Source of the DNA: Hsuehochloa calcarea
Taxonomy: Eukaryota > Streptophyta > Magnoliopsida > Poales > Poaceae
Assembly: GCA_036346395.1 (NCBI GenBank)
Contig: CM070615.1
Span: forward strand, 5,709,534-5,773,533
Direction of reading: 5' to 3'
Length of the DNA stretch: 64,000 bases
Shown: positions 11,985 to 23,983 of the stretch, one piece after another
Layout: every line of letters starts with the position of its first letter
Position numbering within the stretch: the stretch's first letter is position 1
Program-made: the position numbers and the translations under genes
Notes under the pieces: generated by a model
Told to the model about the DNA's origin: nothing
Databases searched by the model: none
Seen by the model: only the letters and a program-made list of their open reading frames with translations

Positions 11985-12175
11985 CCTTCTCTCCAAGGTG
12001 GCGCAATGTGGGAGGAGGCAGCAGAGATGCCGCAATGGGGGAGGAGGAGGCAGGGGTAACAGCTAAAAACGGGGGAGGAGGCAGCAGCAGCAGCAGGGTG
12101 GCCAATGGGGAGGAGGCAGCAGCAGTAGCAGGGTGGCGGCGCCCCAAATGGAATGGAAAGAGGGCCTGTCGGGAG
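11985..12175 (-). promoter_or_regulatory. GC-rich 5' leader of CACTA-1
   Basis: A purine-rich GC tract on the plus strand (GTGGCGCAATG.GGGAGGAGG repeated, with GCAGCAGCAG) between the right hairpin array and the TNP2 start. CACTA-2 has the same GGTGGCGCAATGGGGGAGG words at about 54483. It is the likely 5' UTR/promoter-proximal region of the TNP2 transcript, inferred from position. Confidence 0.5.
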
Positions 12176-12195
12176 CATCTACTTATAATGCTTGT

Positions 12196-12525
12196 ATATC
12201 ACATACGGTTCTTTAAAAGAACCGTCTGTGATAGGCAATGTATCACAGACGGTTCTTGTAAAGAACCATCTGTGATAAATAAGTATCACAGACGGTTCTT
12301 TATACGAACCATCTGTGATACTTCACAGACGGTTCGTATAAAGAACCGTCTGTGATGAGTACCATTATCACAAACAATTCTTTATACGAACCGTCTGTGA
12401 AGTATCACAGACGGTTCGTATAAAGAACCGTCTGTGATACTTATTTATCACAGACGATTAACGAATAACCGTCTGTGATAATTTTATCACAGACGGTTCC
12501 TGTTCCTGTTGAACCGTATGTGATG
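12196..12525. repeat. Right (5') subterminal hairpin array of CACTA-1
   Basis: About eight inverted pairs of TATCACAGACGGTTC and GAACCGTCTGTGATA, some separated by TTTATAC or GTATAAA so that longer arms with TTCTTTATACGAACC also pair. The array ends 32 bp before the CACTA terminus at 12557. Expected to bind the element-encoded second protein and to control the TNP2 promoter. Confidence 0.85.
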
Positions 12526-12589
12526 GGGTGTCTAGTATAGCATGTTTTGTAGTAGTGGTGCTCTCACAGCTACAAATCATATTTTCTGG

Positions 12590-12835
12590 ACGCTTCATCA
12601 CAGACGTTTCCAAAAGAACCATCTGTGTTGTACTTATCACAAACGGTCTGTAAATAGAACCGTCTATAATAATTCACAGATGGTTCTTCTTAAGAAGAAC
12701 CGTCTGAGATAATCGCATACATCACAGACGGTTATTGTTAAAAATCATCTGTGAATTATCACAGATAGTTCTAAAAAATAACCATATGTGATAGTGCAAA
12801 CGTCATAGACGGTTCTTCTAAGAACCGTGTGATAT
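12590..12835. repeat. Further hairpin array outside CACTA-1
   Basis: More TCACAGACGGTT-type inverted pairs, more diverged, beyond the terminus at 12557 and its GTG duplication. These probably belong to an older CACTA element next to, or formerly surrounding, CACTA-1. Confidence 0.7.
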
Positions 12836-15800
12836 GCTTACCCGGCTACTTAACAAATATACCATAAATTACAATAATGATAAACACACACACACACACA
12901 CAATCTTCTCGAGCCACTTGATATGGTCCAGAATACGCTTCATCTTCAACTCTAGCATGTTCCAGACACTTGTGAAATTAGCGGTCTTTTAGTGATACTT
13001 CTGATGCTAACAGGGGAAAAATAGAACATTTTTTAGATATGAAAGGAACTATCACAGGTGATTTAGTGGGATAAATCGTCTGTGATATATAATTATCACA
13101 GACAGGTATTAACAAGAATTGTCTGTAATATTTATTATCACGGACGGTTATGAACAAAAACCATATCTGATAAGCGTTTTTTCAGCGGTCGTCCACGCAG
13201 CATGGAAGGATGAGACAGCAGCCACGGGCAACCTCATCGAGCCTGCAAGTTCAAGAAGCATGGCTACCAGAAGAGTGCATAAAGAGGCTACTTCGCTGGC
13301 ATTCCTCTATACACAACTGCAGGCCTCGAATGTGCCCAAGTAGCATGAGGAGGAGGATTCTACATGGTAAAATCATGGTAAAATCACAGAGTTAGGCATT
13401 TCAAGTCACGCAGTATGGTAAAATCGAGAGATACTTGTCACAGACAGTTTTTAATATGAACCGTCTGATACTGTCAGACCTGGATTTTATTTAATCCAAA
13501 TCATCTGTAAAAACACTGTGTTATTCCCTGAATCAGCAGATAGCACTCATAGGCACATTGCTGAATCATTCCATACATGGTGTGAACTAAACCATTCAAA
13601 TATATTACAAACATCAGAATGACATAGACCACGTTGGGTTGAGTTTTACAGAAAAGGGCAAACATGCCAAATTGATTATATTACAAGAAAGTAACACAAC
13701 TACAGCGGAAGCGAAAGGGGTAGAGCTCATCTTTCCACAGGTAAGCGACTAGGGTAGCCTGTGTACGACGGATATTAACCAAGGATTTGGATAATATCGG
13801 TTGTACGCAAGTACCGAACGAGTCCACTAGACTGAGGCGAGACCTAGACTATAGAACTAGACTACTCTCCATTGTTTCCTTGACCATCGGCTTATGGGTC
13901 CTCATAATACGCATAATCTTCTTGGTCCACATTATCTGAAAGGTTCGGGGGAGAGCGAAAATGATCACAACTTCCATGCTCGAGAGCCAATACACAAGAT
14001 GCAATAATTTACATGCATGGCATAACAAGGGTGGCTTGAGTTCTTTTATTTTCTAAACCAATATTTTTAATTATCATAATTATAAATTCCTATCACTGAG
14101 CATTTTAACTAAATTGCATTTTATTAAAGAGAGTAATTGTGCAATAATAAATAACAGCAGAAGTCCCCTCCGTCGGAACCTCTACCTTATATATGCTCCT
14201 TTTGATTGGAGCTAGCTACCTCCAATCATTAACAACACTACTGAGCTCGACGGCCTAGGAAAAATCCAATCTTAGAGCTAGGTGAGCCCGACCTGATTTT
14301 CATACCACCCACAAAGGTTTTTGAAATAGAACTAACTCTAGTAAGTTCCCATGTTCGCCTTTGACCGTAGGCACGACTGTTTAAACAGTTTAGACTCTGC
14401 AGAGGTTGTACACTATACCCACAAGAGATAATCATATTCGTTGCCCCCACATGATTCCTTAGTCATATTCTTGAGCAACCATCACAGTAACCTTTCGAAA
14501 CATTTCACCCCTTCCGTCATCTCACCTATATGGGCCACGCCTATAAGTTGTGCGAGGTGTTCACCTCAGCAACTAGCGTAGCTGGATTATCCACAACGTC
14601 TAGCGCGACTGGCAACTTCACCCTACATTGGTGTCTCATTCAAGCCGGACCGTGTCCAGTGCTTGCACGATCCCGCTACCCCTCCAGCGAGATAACATTC
14701 AGAGTTTAATAATTTCACTAAGCCAAGTTGTATTTTACAGACTTGTGGTTGTACTTGTTTTATACGGGAAGTCGTAACAAGATTAAGTCCTTAATCCATC
14801 CGAAGGTTCATACCACCTACCAACCACTCTCGTGAACGACAGCACCCACCATCATTCCATTCGCCTAGATGTGGTAATAGCAAGTTGTCAGGGTTTTGAG
14901 GAGTAAAACCAATTCATCTCAATCACTTCAGTCATGTACCCCCAATGACTACCCAAAATCATTTCATGTTGAAGAGATAATGATTATGGCATTTTAATGC
15001 CCCAGTACTTAAACAAGACTAGCATGTCGCTTAAGTACAACCTATACTAGTATCTACCACATAGCTACTAGGGTGACATGGAATAATAGATTCAATTATC
15101 AAAGGATGGCTTAATAATTAACTAATCAACAAATGGGTATTTAACTACCTTAAGCTTTAATAAACATTTGATTAAAGAATTAAAGCATGCAATTTTTATC
15201 ATTTAAATAAATATAATTTACATAAAATGTAGGCCCAAAATGATCAAAGTGTCGACTCGCCATGGTTGCAGGCAAGAGAGTCTTTATAGTCTTGTGCTTG
15301 ATCAAGTTGGAGATCTCCCGCTTCTTCGAATCCTATTCGGAGGAACGTACCGGAAAAGGGCACAAACAAGCAAAGAGAGAAAATAAATACTAAAAAAATA
15401 ATAAATGAACTCTAAATAAAACAATACTAGTTCCATTAGCAAGATCTTGAATTTAGATAAATTTAGAAACAAATTTCACTTGAATCGGAGTTATAATGGA
15501 GGAGAACGGAGCTTCTGAATTTTGATTTTTACAAGAAATGATGGAAATTCAGAAAATGCACTATTCTAACATTATTATGCTATTTTACCACAATGCCATT
15601 GAGGGCATGACTTGGTGGGCCCACTTGGAAGAGAGACAAGGAAAGAGATACAAGGAAAGAGATAAGAGGACGTGGGAGTATGACATGTGGGGCCCCATGT
15701 TTCATTGAGAGAGAGGGAGACAAAGAGAGAGCATCACAGGGAGAACAGGGGAGGGTGTTTAGGCGACATTGGGGGCAGTGGCGGAGTCGGCGAGCGGCGA

Positions 15801-16500
15801 CACGGGGAGGCCAGTGAGCAGGCGGAACGGGGCCCCACGAGGGTGGTGGCCCTACGATTTGAATTTGGACAAAATTCGGTTAAAGTTTGTCCAAATTCTG
15901 TACAATTTGAAACCCAGAAATTTTGAATTGAAATTACAAAATTTCGTACCGAAATTACGAAATCGATGAATTCTTCAACCCATGTTGTGTTTATGTTTGA
16001 CTCTCACAAGATCAACCCATGAAGTCAATGATTTCTTCAGGAGCTTGGAGGCACAGATGGTTTCTAGATAGTTTAACTTTGTAGTTTTATTCTTTATTTC
16101 CCCTTTCGGAGGGTATATTGTGAAACCTTTTTGTTTCCCTTTTGCTAGATAGGTCTCTCCTACAATGTGCATGTTTGCCATCAGAATTTTAATTAGATTT
16201 TAGTTGTCTTGCCAGAGGTTGCATATGGAAAGTACTGTCCAGCAATTGATTGATTTGGCTCAAAATCCATTTTTTTCAATAGAAAAAACTATTACAGACG
16301 GTTCTGAACAAAAATTGTCTGTGATAATTACTTATCACGGACGGTTTTTATTCAGAACCGTCTATAAAAATAGACTATCACAGACGGTTCTAAACAGGAA
16401 CCGTCTGTGATAAGTACTGACCCATAAACTCAGACGGCTCACGAAATCGTCTGTGATGAAGATTTTGAACCGTCTATGAAGACATTTTATGTACTATTGT
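12836..16500. mobile_element. Degenerate non-coding CACTA-like remnant
   Basis: Hairpin words recur at 13043-13176, 13438-13520 and 16288-16485. The last block is followed by ATTTTATGTACTATTGTG, a degraded version of the CACTA end TTTTGTAGTAGTG, ending at 16500. Between them (13680-15350) is AT-rich and mixed sequence without a credible frame. No left terminus could be paired, so the boundaries are uncertain. An AC dinucleotide run lies at about 12882-12902. Confidence 0.5.
15861..15898. repeat. 13-bp perfect inverted repeat, copy 1
   Basis: GAATTTGGACAAA (15861-15873) pairs perfectly with TTTGTCCAAATTC (15886-15898) across a 12-base loop. A second copy with nearly the same loop and downstream bases is at 22772-22809. 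Confidence 0.8.
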
Positions 16501-17640
16501 GTAAGTCTCCAATTCAGTTAGCCTTTCTTTAAAAAGTCAGTTTTTGTTGCAAGAGATTTTGGGACAGGGTGAAAGTTGAAAAAGCAAAGTCAGTTGAACA
16601 AATGTCCCGAATGAGATCAATTGAAAGCTAACTCCCGAGGGCACCTACTCAGTGAAATCAGTATATACATGCAATTCCTCGATTCAACATCAACATACTA
16701 CAAAAAAAGTTATCTGGAAAACTTCGCCCCCAATGTAAGTTTTTCACTTAGGTTGTTATACAAACCATCTTTGGACCTCAGATAGACTGCAAGTGTGAGG
16801 ATAGCCGAATCAGCACATCTTCCCCCTCTACTGACAAGCACCGAAAACGGTCTTTCACCTTTTCTCCGAGTACAGATACTACAGGCACGTTTAGAACTCG
16901 ATGGCAAATTGTCTAAGCTGTGCACCACTCAGGCTATCCCACTGGCCCGATAGCTCCAGCATTGGGGATTGGTGGATAAAGATAAATAGTTTAGGAGACC
17001 TTCCAAGAAGGGCGACGACCACGATGGTCATTCTAACCACCTGAGAACTCTGAAAGGAAAGAAACAACCGGATTTTCCCCAACAGATCGACCACTAGTTC
17101 AGATCTAGCTGCAGAGATAAAGGATGAAGGTAGAACTTGAACCTAAGCTGGGGCAAAGTGCTTGGAGCATTTTACATTGTGCAATTAAGTATCTATTTTA
17201 AACCTTGTTTCCGCTTTAAGGTTTATGTTAACTTCTCTGTTAATACAATAGACAATACTGCTGTGTGTTCCTAAAAAAAGTTGAACGACAACTCTTTCTA
17301 GAAGATCGAACCCCTCCACTCCTCCAGTATTGCTCGCTCTCGTGCCATATTTCGTATCCCTGACGACTTGGCTGCTTAGTGCTGACCACACCCTTGCATC
17401 GGTGGCAGGTGAGTAGGTGAGGCTGGGTAGCACGTAGTACACGTACGTGTCAAGTGCCACCTTCTGTCGAAAAGTCTCCATGCATGCGAGCTAGATCCTT
17501 CAATTAATTCCATGGGGCCACGATACAAATTGAGAAAGTTCATTATGAAGTCGGTTAACTATTTTCTTCGTGATGTAATTAAATAACTAATTTTCTTTGT
17601 AGTATGTCATCACTATCATTTTTTTCGTTCAGGTCGCTCC
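16501..17640. other. Intergenic DNA, no gene recognised
   Basis: Minus-strand frames of 60-100 codons (16710-17094, 17185-17481) do not match any family I recognise and lack neighbouring exon signals. I see no paired repeats that define an element. Confidence 0.45.
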
Positions 17641-17813
17641 GCTAAGACATGAGAAAAGACCATTTTACCCCCATCAGTTATCACATTTTATTGTTCTTAA
17701 TGTATTTTAAATTGTCACCGGTGACAGTTGCATCCAAATTCACTCGTAGACTTTCAACATAAATAATTTGCAGAGGACAACAATTTTTTTTTTTGGCATA
17801 GAGTGAAATGTGA
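17641..17813 (+). repeat. ~170 bp duplicated segment, copy 1
   Basis: Shares GAGAAAAGAC.ATTTTACC, TCACATTTTATTG, CATAAATAATTTGC and GGCATAGAGTGAAATGTGA with 19043-19213 in the same orientation, about 1.4 kb apart. Non-coding; the copies differ by many substitutions and small indels. Confidence 0.75.
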
Positions 17814-19042
17814 CAAAATATGACATTGGGAGCAAAATAGTCTGTTCTCAGGGTATAACGGATGAGCTTGTACGGATAAATGACGGCGATAGCATATTGT
17901 GAAAAAATTGGAACTTAGTGACATATTATGAAGAATAAGTTATTCAATGATATATCACGAAAGAATGAGTTATCCGGTCACATATAATTAATTTTCTCGT
18001 AGAGAGATTTTGTGCCAGCGTATTTTTCCCGTTAAATTTCTCGTACGCCTGATGCCCTGATGAGTCAATACCGCACATCATTTGAAGTCCTGAAGAGGGA
18101 AGGTGATCTCGATGCGATCGCCAACATGTGTCATTGTCTACTAGATGACCCTATAGCTCGAATGTCTATTGTATGTTTTAGTCCACGAGAGATGTTTTAG
18201 GCTGCTAAGAAAAAAGCATAATTATTCTAGAAATTCTAAAAATAAAAAATAAATACATCCGACCTTTAATTCAGTGGATCCTAATTAAGGAAAATATCTG
18301 GCCTCCCTAATTAAATCTAATTAGAGTCCTTTGCTATTACAATACCTATCCAATTAACCAAGAATATTGGTGCGTGCTTTTCCCTATCTTCAATAGTCGT
18401 ATGGGAGAAAAAGTACAGCCTCCTGATTATAATGTGTTAATAGAAGTAAAAAAAATAAAGAAATAAAAGAAGCGCTAGAAATATGATACGCGTGGAAGAG
18501 ATTGCAGCGATGCAAAGTAGCCGACTCGGACAAGAACAAGGTAAAAGTTACAAGAGACGCAACTTCCTAATTAATAAAGTTTTTTTGGATCAGTAATCAT
18601 GAACTGATCAGTGCCACGAGATTGCTGCCACGATCCACTGCATGGATGCACATCCGTGCGAGCCACTGACATGCATGCCCAATATGCAAATAAATTTTTG
18701 TGTTTTGAAGATTAGAGCAAAGTAAACGACGCACCATCAAAGTTCACAAGGTAATATAGACGTTTTCTTTTGCCAAGTGTGAAGTGCATGTCTCGTAACA
18801 CAAAGTTCCCACGATAATTGATAAAAAAGAAACAAAACCAGAAAATATCACATTAATAGAGAGAAGGACCCATGTAGCTTATTTTAGCAGGGACGGATTA
18901 TAAAGGTGTAGATTAATAAGATGTACTTCCTCCGTTCTCGAATATAGGTTGTTTTATAATGTGTGGAGTAAAATATTTACCACTTTGACCACTAATATAT
19001 AGAAAACATGCCATCACCGTTACTTCTCTATCCAAGTCCCTC
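17814..19042. other. AT-rich intergenic DNA between duplicated segments
   Basis: No gene is recognised. A Stowaway-like terminus (CTTCCTCCGTTCTCGAATAT) occurs near 18927 but no matching right end was found. Confidence 0.45.
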
Positions 19043-19213
19043 CGTTAAGCCCTGAGAAAAGACTATTTTACCATCAGCTGTCACATTTTATTGCTCCTAC
19101 TGTGTTTTAAATTGCCACCGAGTGGTAGCACCATCCAATTGCACTTGTAAACTTTGGACATAAATAATTTGCTGTGGACAACAACGTTTTTTGGGCATAG
19201 AGTGAAATGTGAT
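19043..19213 (+). repeat. ~170 bp duplicated segment, copy 2
   Basis: Second copy of the segment at 17641-17813, with the same word order and orientation. Confidence 0.75.
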
Positions 19214-19589
19214 ACCTCAGTAACATATGTACCATTCATGTCGGGTAGTGTAACCTCCGCGCAAAATAATTTTCCATGACGGGCTTGCATAGCCGTCTGG
19301 AACGCCAAAATCCGTCTGGAAAAAAAAAACTGATTCCTGCAAGTGAATTATCTAACAGAATATTCCAGAGAAAACTAATAAATTAAAGCCAATTTCATAT
19401 GAAGAAAACTCGCGCTAGAAAGAGATTAATTGAAGCACATGAAAAGGCCTGATTTGCAAACATCCACACTATGTACTACTCCAGTGCTAGCTTTAGGATT
19501 TTTATTTCGCGTAATTAAGTTTAATTTTCGGGAGAGATTACAGAAGCACTACGAAAATCAACGTCTCGTTGATTTTTAATGTGTCACGT

Positions 19590-19632
19590 ACGTTCTCGTT
19601 GGAATTAACAACAGTCTAGGTATAAAGACTTG
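19590..19632 (+). repeat. 43-bp perfect direct repeat with TATA motif, copy 1
   Basis: Begins ACGTTCTCGTTGG and ends GGTATAAAGACTTG. It is identical to 20581-20623. This copy immediately precedes a CT-rich then GC-rich tract that resembles a grass 5' UTR, so TATAAAG (about 19621-19627) could be a TATA box. Confidence 0.85.
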
Positions 19633-19654
19633 GAAATCGACCAGATGTTCAGCA

Positions 19655-20141
19655 AATCGCTTTATCCCTTAAACCGCGCCCGGCTCTTTCTCTCATTTCT
19701 CTCTCCTCTCACCTCTCTCTCCTCACCGCCTTGCGCCTCCCGCGCCTCCGCCCCGCCACCCGCGCCTCCCCTCGCCCCGCGCCTCCCGCCCTCCCCACCC
19801 TCCCGCGCCCTCCCGTTCGCCTCCCGCGCCCTCCCGCCCCCCCGGCCCGTCGCCTCCCGCCCGCCCGGCCGTCGCCTCCGCGCCTCCCGCGCCCCGCGCC
19901 CTCCCGCGCCCTCCCGTTCGCCTCCCGCCCTCCCGCGCCCCGCCCGTCCGCCTCCCGCCTCCCGCCCGTCCGCCTCCCGCGCCCTCGCCCCGCCCGTTGT
20001 CGCCTCCCACGCCCGGCGCGTTCGCCTCCTCGGCTCCCTAGGGTTCCCATGGCGGCCGGTTCCCTCTCTCGTGAGCTCGCGGGATCCCGACCTGCCGCCG
20101 GTGGTGAGCTCCTCCTCCTTCCCTGCCTCCCCGTTTAACAT
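19655..20141 (+). promoter_or_regulatory. CT-rich then GC-rich low-complexity leader
   Basis: A CT-rich stretch (CTCTTTCTCTCATTTCTCTC) is followed by about 300 bp of CCTCCCGCGCC-type tandem words, then TAGGGTTCCCATGGCGGCCGG. Long frames cross it in several phases on both strands, as expected from low-complexity GC sequence, so they are not evidence of protein. Position and composition suggest the 5' leader of the plus-strand TNP2 remnant that follows, which is an inference. Confidence 0.4.
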
Positions 20142-20580
20142 TTTAATGCAAACTCAAACAACCAACAATGATAGACTGGAAATAGGCTAGATCATCTTGC
20201 GCATATTGAAAGCTGAAATAAAATGTAAAACTATGAATCACAATGCAGGTTGTAGTAAGTTTGGAAAACATGACAAACCATAGAAACAGAAGTAGCATTG
20301 GACCAGTTACATGTACAAATAGTCAGAGACATCCAAGCCACAGCAACACCATACAGGCATAGAGCCTAGATGAATTATGAAACATACTAATTTATATGCT
20401 AATTCATCTCATATAGTGCTAAGATAGAGGCTCTCATCATCTCATATACAGACATTCCTTTTAATTTTTCTTTTATGCTACACTGTAGTACTCCTGTTGT
20501 TCTTATATCTGTAACGTCATGGTATAGACTATAGAGTATTAGTAGGCGCAGCCGAAATAATATCAACTTTCTCTTTTTTT

Positions 20581-20623
20581 ACGTTCTCGTTGGAATTAAC
20601 AACAGTCTAGGTATAAAGACTTG
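20581..20623 (+). repeat. 43-bp perfect direct repeat with TATA motif, copy 2
   Basis: Identical to 19590-19632, 991 bp downstream. It lies just before the TNP2 coding remnant. Confidence 0.85.
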
Positions 20624-20639
20624 ACTAAGACTAATGCTT

Positions 20640-22680
20640 TCTTGGAGCATTCATTTGGCGGCCGCTAGAGGGTCGAGTCGGATCTGCGTGTCCTGCGACA
20701 AATGTGACAACCGTAAGAAAGAATAGGAAGAGCGTGGGGAAGATCTTTGCAAGTATGGATTCACGCCAAACTATACTGTTGGATCCACCATGGTGAAGCC
20801 GATCGTATTAGAGAGGAGGTGGTGAGACCACGCCGAGGCTTTTGATGGAGATGCCGGGTAGCGATGGATGGATGACTTTCGGAGGCGCGGTTCGGTGAAG
20901 GATTAGAGGGCGAGCGGAGGAATCGGCAAAGGCGTACTACGATATCTTTGTCTTCGCACGAAGCCCCTTCACGAAAAGACAATGGTTTATGGCTGGATGC
21001 CATTGGGCGCCTAATGGCGTTCAAGTCGCGATGTAGCATGAGTCGAGACAACCGATGGTATGTTGGCGGTTGTTGGATCCACGCTCCGGAGGGTCACATT
21101 CGCCAAGAACTTGTGCGAGTCACGAAACTTCTTCGTGCCCTTAAGATGCCGTATGAGCACATCCATGCTTGTCCGAATGGTTGCGTCCTATTTAGGAAAG
21201 ATCACGAGAAAGCAACGCCTTTGTCCAAAGTGCAAATCCTCTAGGTATCCGGAGGTCGACACTAGTGATGGCAAGAAGGAGCACTTGGTATCCCCGAAGG
21301 TCCTACGGTACCTTCCTATCATACCGAGGATCCAACGGTGACAGAGGAGTCCGAAGCAGATGACATGGCACAAACATGGCAAAAGATACAATCTTGACAA
21401 GATGGTACACCCATCGGATGGCGATGCATGGACCCATTTCGATGGCATACATCATGGTAAAGCGAGGATGCTCGGAATGTGCGTGTAAGCGGCAACGATG
21501 GGTTCAACCCTATGGATTCTTTGGCGGCCCGTACACTTGTTGGCCGTGTTCGTGATCCCCTCAATCTCCCCCCGTCATGTTTCAACCCAAGAGCGTATTC
21601 TTGTCACCGATAATTCTGGACACCGGGGAACAAGATGGGTTTGTTCATGGAGCCTCTCATTGATGAATTGATCCTTGCTTGGGAAAAGGGGGTACGACAT
21701 ACGACCGAGCTACAAAGAAGAACTTCACAATGCATGTGTGGTACCACTACTCCTGCATGACTTCTGGCGTATGGCATATTCTGCGTGGTGTGTTCACGGG
21801 AAGTTCCCATGCCCAATATGCAAGGCACCGTGAGGTTCACTTGGTGAAGAGGGTGGCAAGTTTTCTTCGTTTGACCAACATCGTCAATTCCTCCTATTGA
21901 CCATCCATTCGCACGAGGCGTCAAGAACTTGGAAAGGGTTCAAGTCACCGACCTGCACCTCGGATGATGACCGGTCTGAGGTCCGTCTTGAGATAGAGGC
22001 TCTCAAACATGATAAAGAGAAAGGTGGTTTTATTGGATATGGTGAGGAACACGGTGGACTCATAAATCGGGCTTGACTAGGCTCCCTATTTTAATGACCT
22101 TCTTCTTCCACACAACATTGATGTAATGCACACAGAAAGAATATCGCCGAGGCGCTTTTGCAACACTCATGGACATTCTGATAAGTCAAAGGACAACGTT
22201 AAGGCTAGACTGGACCTGGCAACGATGTGCGATAGGCCAAAGCAAGTGATGAAGCCTCCCGCGCCCGGCAAGAAATGGAGAAGGACTCCGGTCGATTTCG
22301 TCTTGAAAAGGGACCAAAGGAAGGAAGCTGCGGCGGATCCAGACGTTAATGTTCCTGATGGGCATGCGCGAATTTGAGTAGGGGAGTGAACTTGTCCACT
22401 ATGCGAGTCTTAGGGATGAAGAGTCATGACTACCACATATGGATTGAGCGGCTCCTTCTGCGATGACCGGGGATCGTCCTGAGCATGTGTGGCGCGTCTT
22501 TGGCGAGTTGAGCTATTTCTTCCGCCAGCTTTGTGCCAAGGAGTTATCTCGGGACGTGATTGATGACTTGGAGAAAGTGGCACCTGTGTTGCTCTGCAAG
22601 TTGGAGAAGATCTTCCCACCCGGCTTCTTCCTGGCGATGCAACATCGATTTTGCACCTACCGCACGTCTTAACATCAACT
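20640..22680 (+). pseudogene. TNP2-type CACTA transposase remnant, second family
   Basis: Conserved TNP2 blocks appear in order but in shifting frames: FTPNYTVWIHHGEADRIREE (about 20760), LDAIGRLMAFKSRCSMSRDN (about 20995), EHIHACPNGCVLFRKDHEKA (about 21156), CPKCKSSRYPEVDTSDGKKE, LRYLPIIPRIQR, TWHKHGKRYNLDKMVHPSDG, then YDRATKKNFTMHVWYHYS (about 21700), SKDNVKARLDLATMCDRP (about 22190) and ELSYFFRQLCAKELSRDVID (about 22508). Many frameshifts and stops separate the blocks, and no termini or subterminal arrays flank it. It is clearly different from the CACTA-1/2 transposase and on the opposite strand. A fossil of an older CACTA element. Confidence 0.8.
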
Positions 22681-23957
22681 GTTTGGCTATTTGGCTGACG
22701 CGGAACAGCACTAGAGCCTATCGTCGTTAAGAAAAAATTGAATTTGGACAAATTAATTACATCCTAAATTTGAATTTGGACAAAATCCGGTTAAAGTTTG
22801 TCCAAATTCTGCACAATTTGAAAACCCTCCGAAATTTCGTTGATTTTGCCTCCATCCGAATTTTTTTTTCTCCAAATTAAGCGAAACGAAAATAGTGTTC
22901 CCTGATGTAGCAACTGTGCCACGATGACGTACGTACTACGTGACCCTGATAAGGTTGGCTATGCACGCCTGCGATCACAACGACGCGTACGTGCAGCAAC
23001 AATACGCGTAGCTAACGTACGTAATAATCCAATTAGTCACGCACGCACGCACGCTCGCTCGCTCGCTCGATTCTACCAATGACTTGCACGCACGCACGCT
23101 CGTTAAGTTACGCGCGGGGGCGGTGCGTCGATCGAAATTAATGGCGGCATACTCGCGACAGCATGACGCCTAGTCTACGCTGTAGTCATCGGGGCATGCA
23201 TGTGTTCTGCTGCGACGCATGCTCGCGTGCATATATCGATCCAACGCGAGTGGCGTCCGTCCAGGGACGTCGACGGGCACATACTGGTGCTAAGCGTAAC
23301 AAAAGTCCAAAAGCACAGTGGACCTTATAGTACAAATTTGACGAGGAGGTTAAATAAACTATACAGTATAATTAATTTTATTTTACGAGAGGATCGAATA
23401 GTACTAGCAAGCGTTATAGTACAAATTTGTCAAAACAACTCCCTCTCACTCCGTCCCAGATCATACGTACGGTAGTATATATGTTACATTTAGAAGTGTT
23501 CATTCAGATACATGTAGTGAATAAACAAACTATATATTTTCGTATCTTATTTTAAGTTGAAGATACCGCCACCGATTAAAGAGGAGTACATTGATCCTAT
23601 TCACGTTCCTCTGAACAAAGCTACACAGCGATCAGAATGCACAAAGTATATCGTACCATAATACTGTGTCGAGAGATGGAGAGCTAAATTCAAGTAAACA
23701 TATACTCCATTCATTCCCAATTAGATCTCGTTTTAGAATGGCAACATCTTTAAACTTTAACCATTAATAAGCACGAAAGTATTTATATTCGTCACATGGA
23801 AATCATACGAATAGATTTGTTATGAAAAGTAGAAGAAAAAAAGTATCGTTAATTAAAGTAATTGGTCACAGTGATGCAGTAACCACGACAGCATCCTTTA
23901 TGTCTTGACCCGGTCAACGGCAGCAGCCAGCAGATGAGCCAATATGATGTCGCAAAT
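22681..23957. other. Intergenic DNA with short repeats
   Basis: No gene is recognised. It contains a hairpin copy (22772-22809), CGCACGCACG/CGCTCGCTCG runs at about 23039-23071, and a possible degraded Stowaway end near 23446. Confidence 0.45.
22772..22809. repeat. 13-bp perfect inverted repeat, copy 2
   Basis: GAATTTGGACAAA (22772-22784) pairs with TTTGTCCAAATTC (22797-22809); loop ATCCGGTTAAAG against ATTCGGTTAAAG in copy 1. The downstream ACAATTTGAAA is also shared. Confidence 0.8.
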
Positions 23958-23983
23958 TCTCTCTCTCTCTCTCTCTCTCTCTC
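23958..23983. repeat. (TC)n microsatellite
   Basis: About 13 dinucleotide units. A similar run lies at 25175-25199. Confidence 0.9.

Larger units (their letters stand above)
1725..12557 (-). mobile_element. CACTA-1, Spm-like CACTA transposon
   Basis: The left end starts CACTACTACAGAAAAA and the right end reads TGTTTTGTAGTAGTG, which are inverted copies of the CACTA terminus. A 3-bp target duplication GTG flanks it (1722-1724 and 12558-12560), the size expected for CACTA elements. Both ends carry arrays of inverted TCACAGACGGTTC-type words. Two genes are read on the minus strand: TNP2-like transposase first (8571-11806), then a Transposase_24/Ulp1-like gene (2200-5207), so the element's 5' end is on the right. 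Inside are a hAT insertion (6011-7182) and an orphan CACTA end at 5337. Both genes contain stops, so the copy is probably non-autonomous now. The pairing of 1725 with 12557 rests on the matching 3-bp duplication and the gene order; other nesting histories are possible. Confidence 0.85.

Noticed and set aside
12196..12525. CRISPR-like regular repeats
   Set aside because: The repeats alternate orientation, vary in sequence and spacing, lie at CACTA ends, and the genome is a plant.
18926..19000. Stowaway MITE at CTTCCTCCGTTCTCG
   Set aside because: Only one end is visible and no opposite end or TA duplication could be paired.
19630..20190. Long proline/arginine-rich reading frames on both strands
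   Set aside because: Low-complexity GC tandem words leave several frames open at once; no domain or splice context supports a protein.
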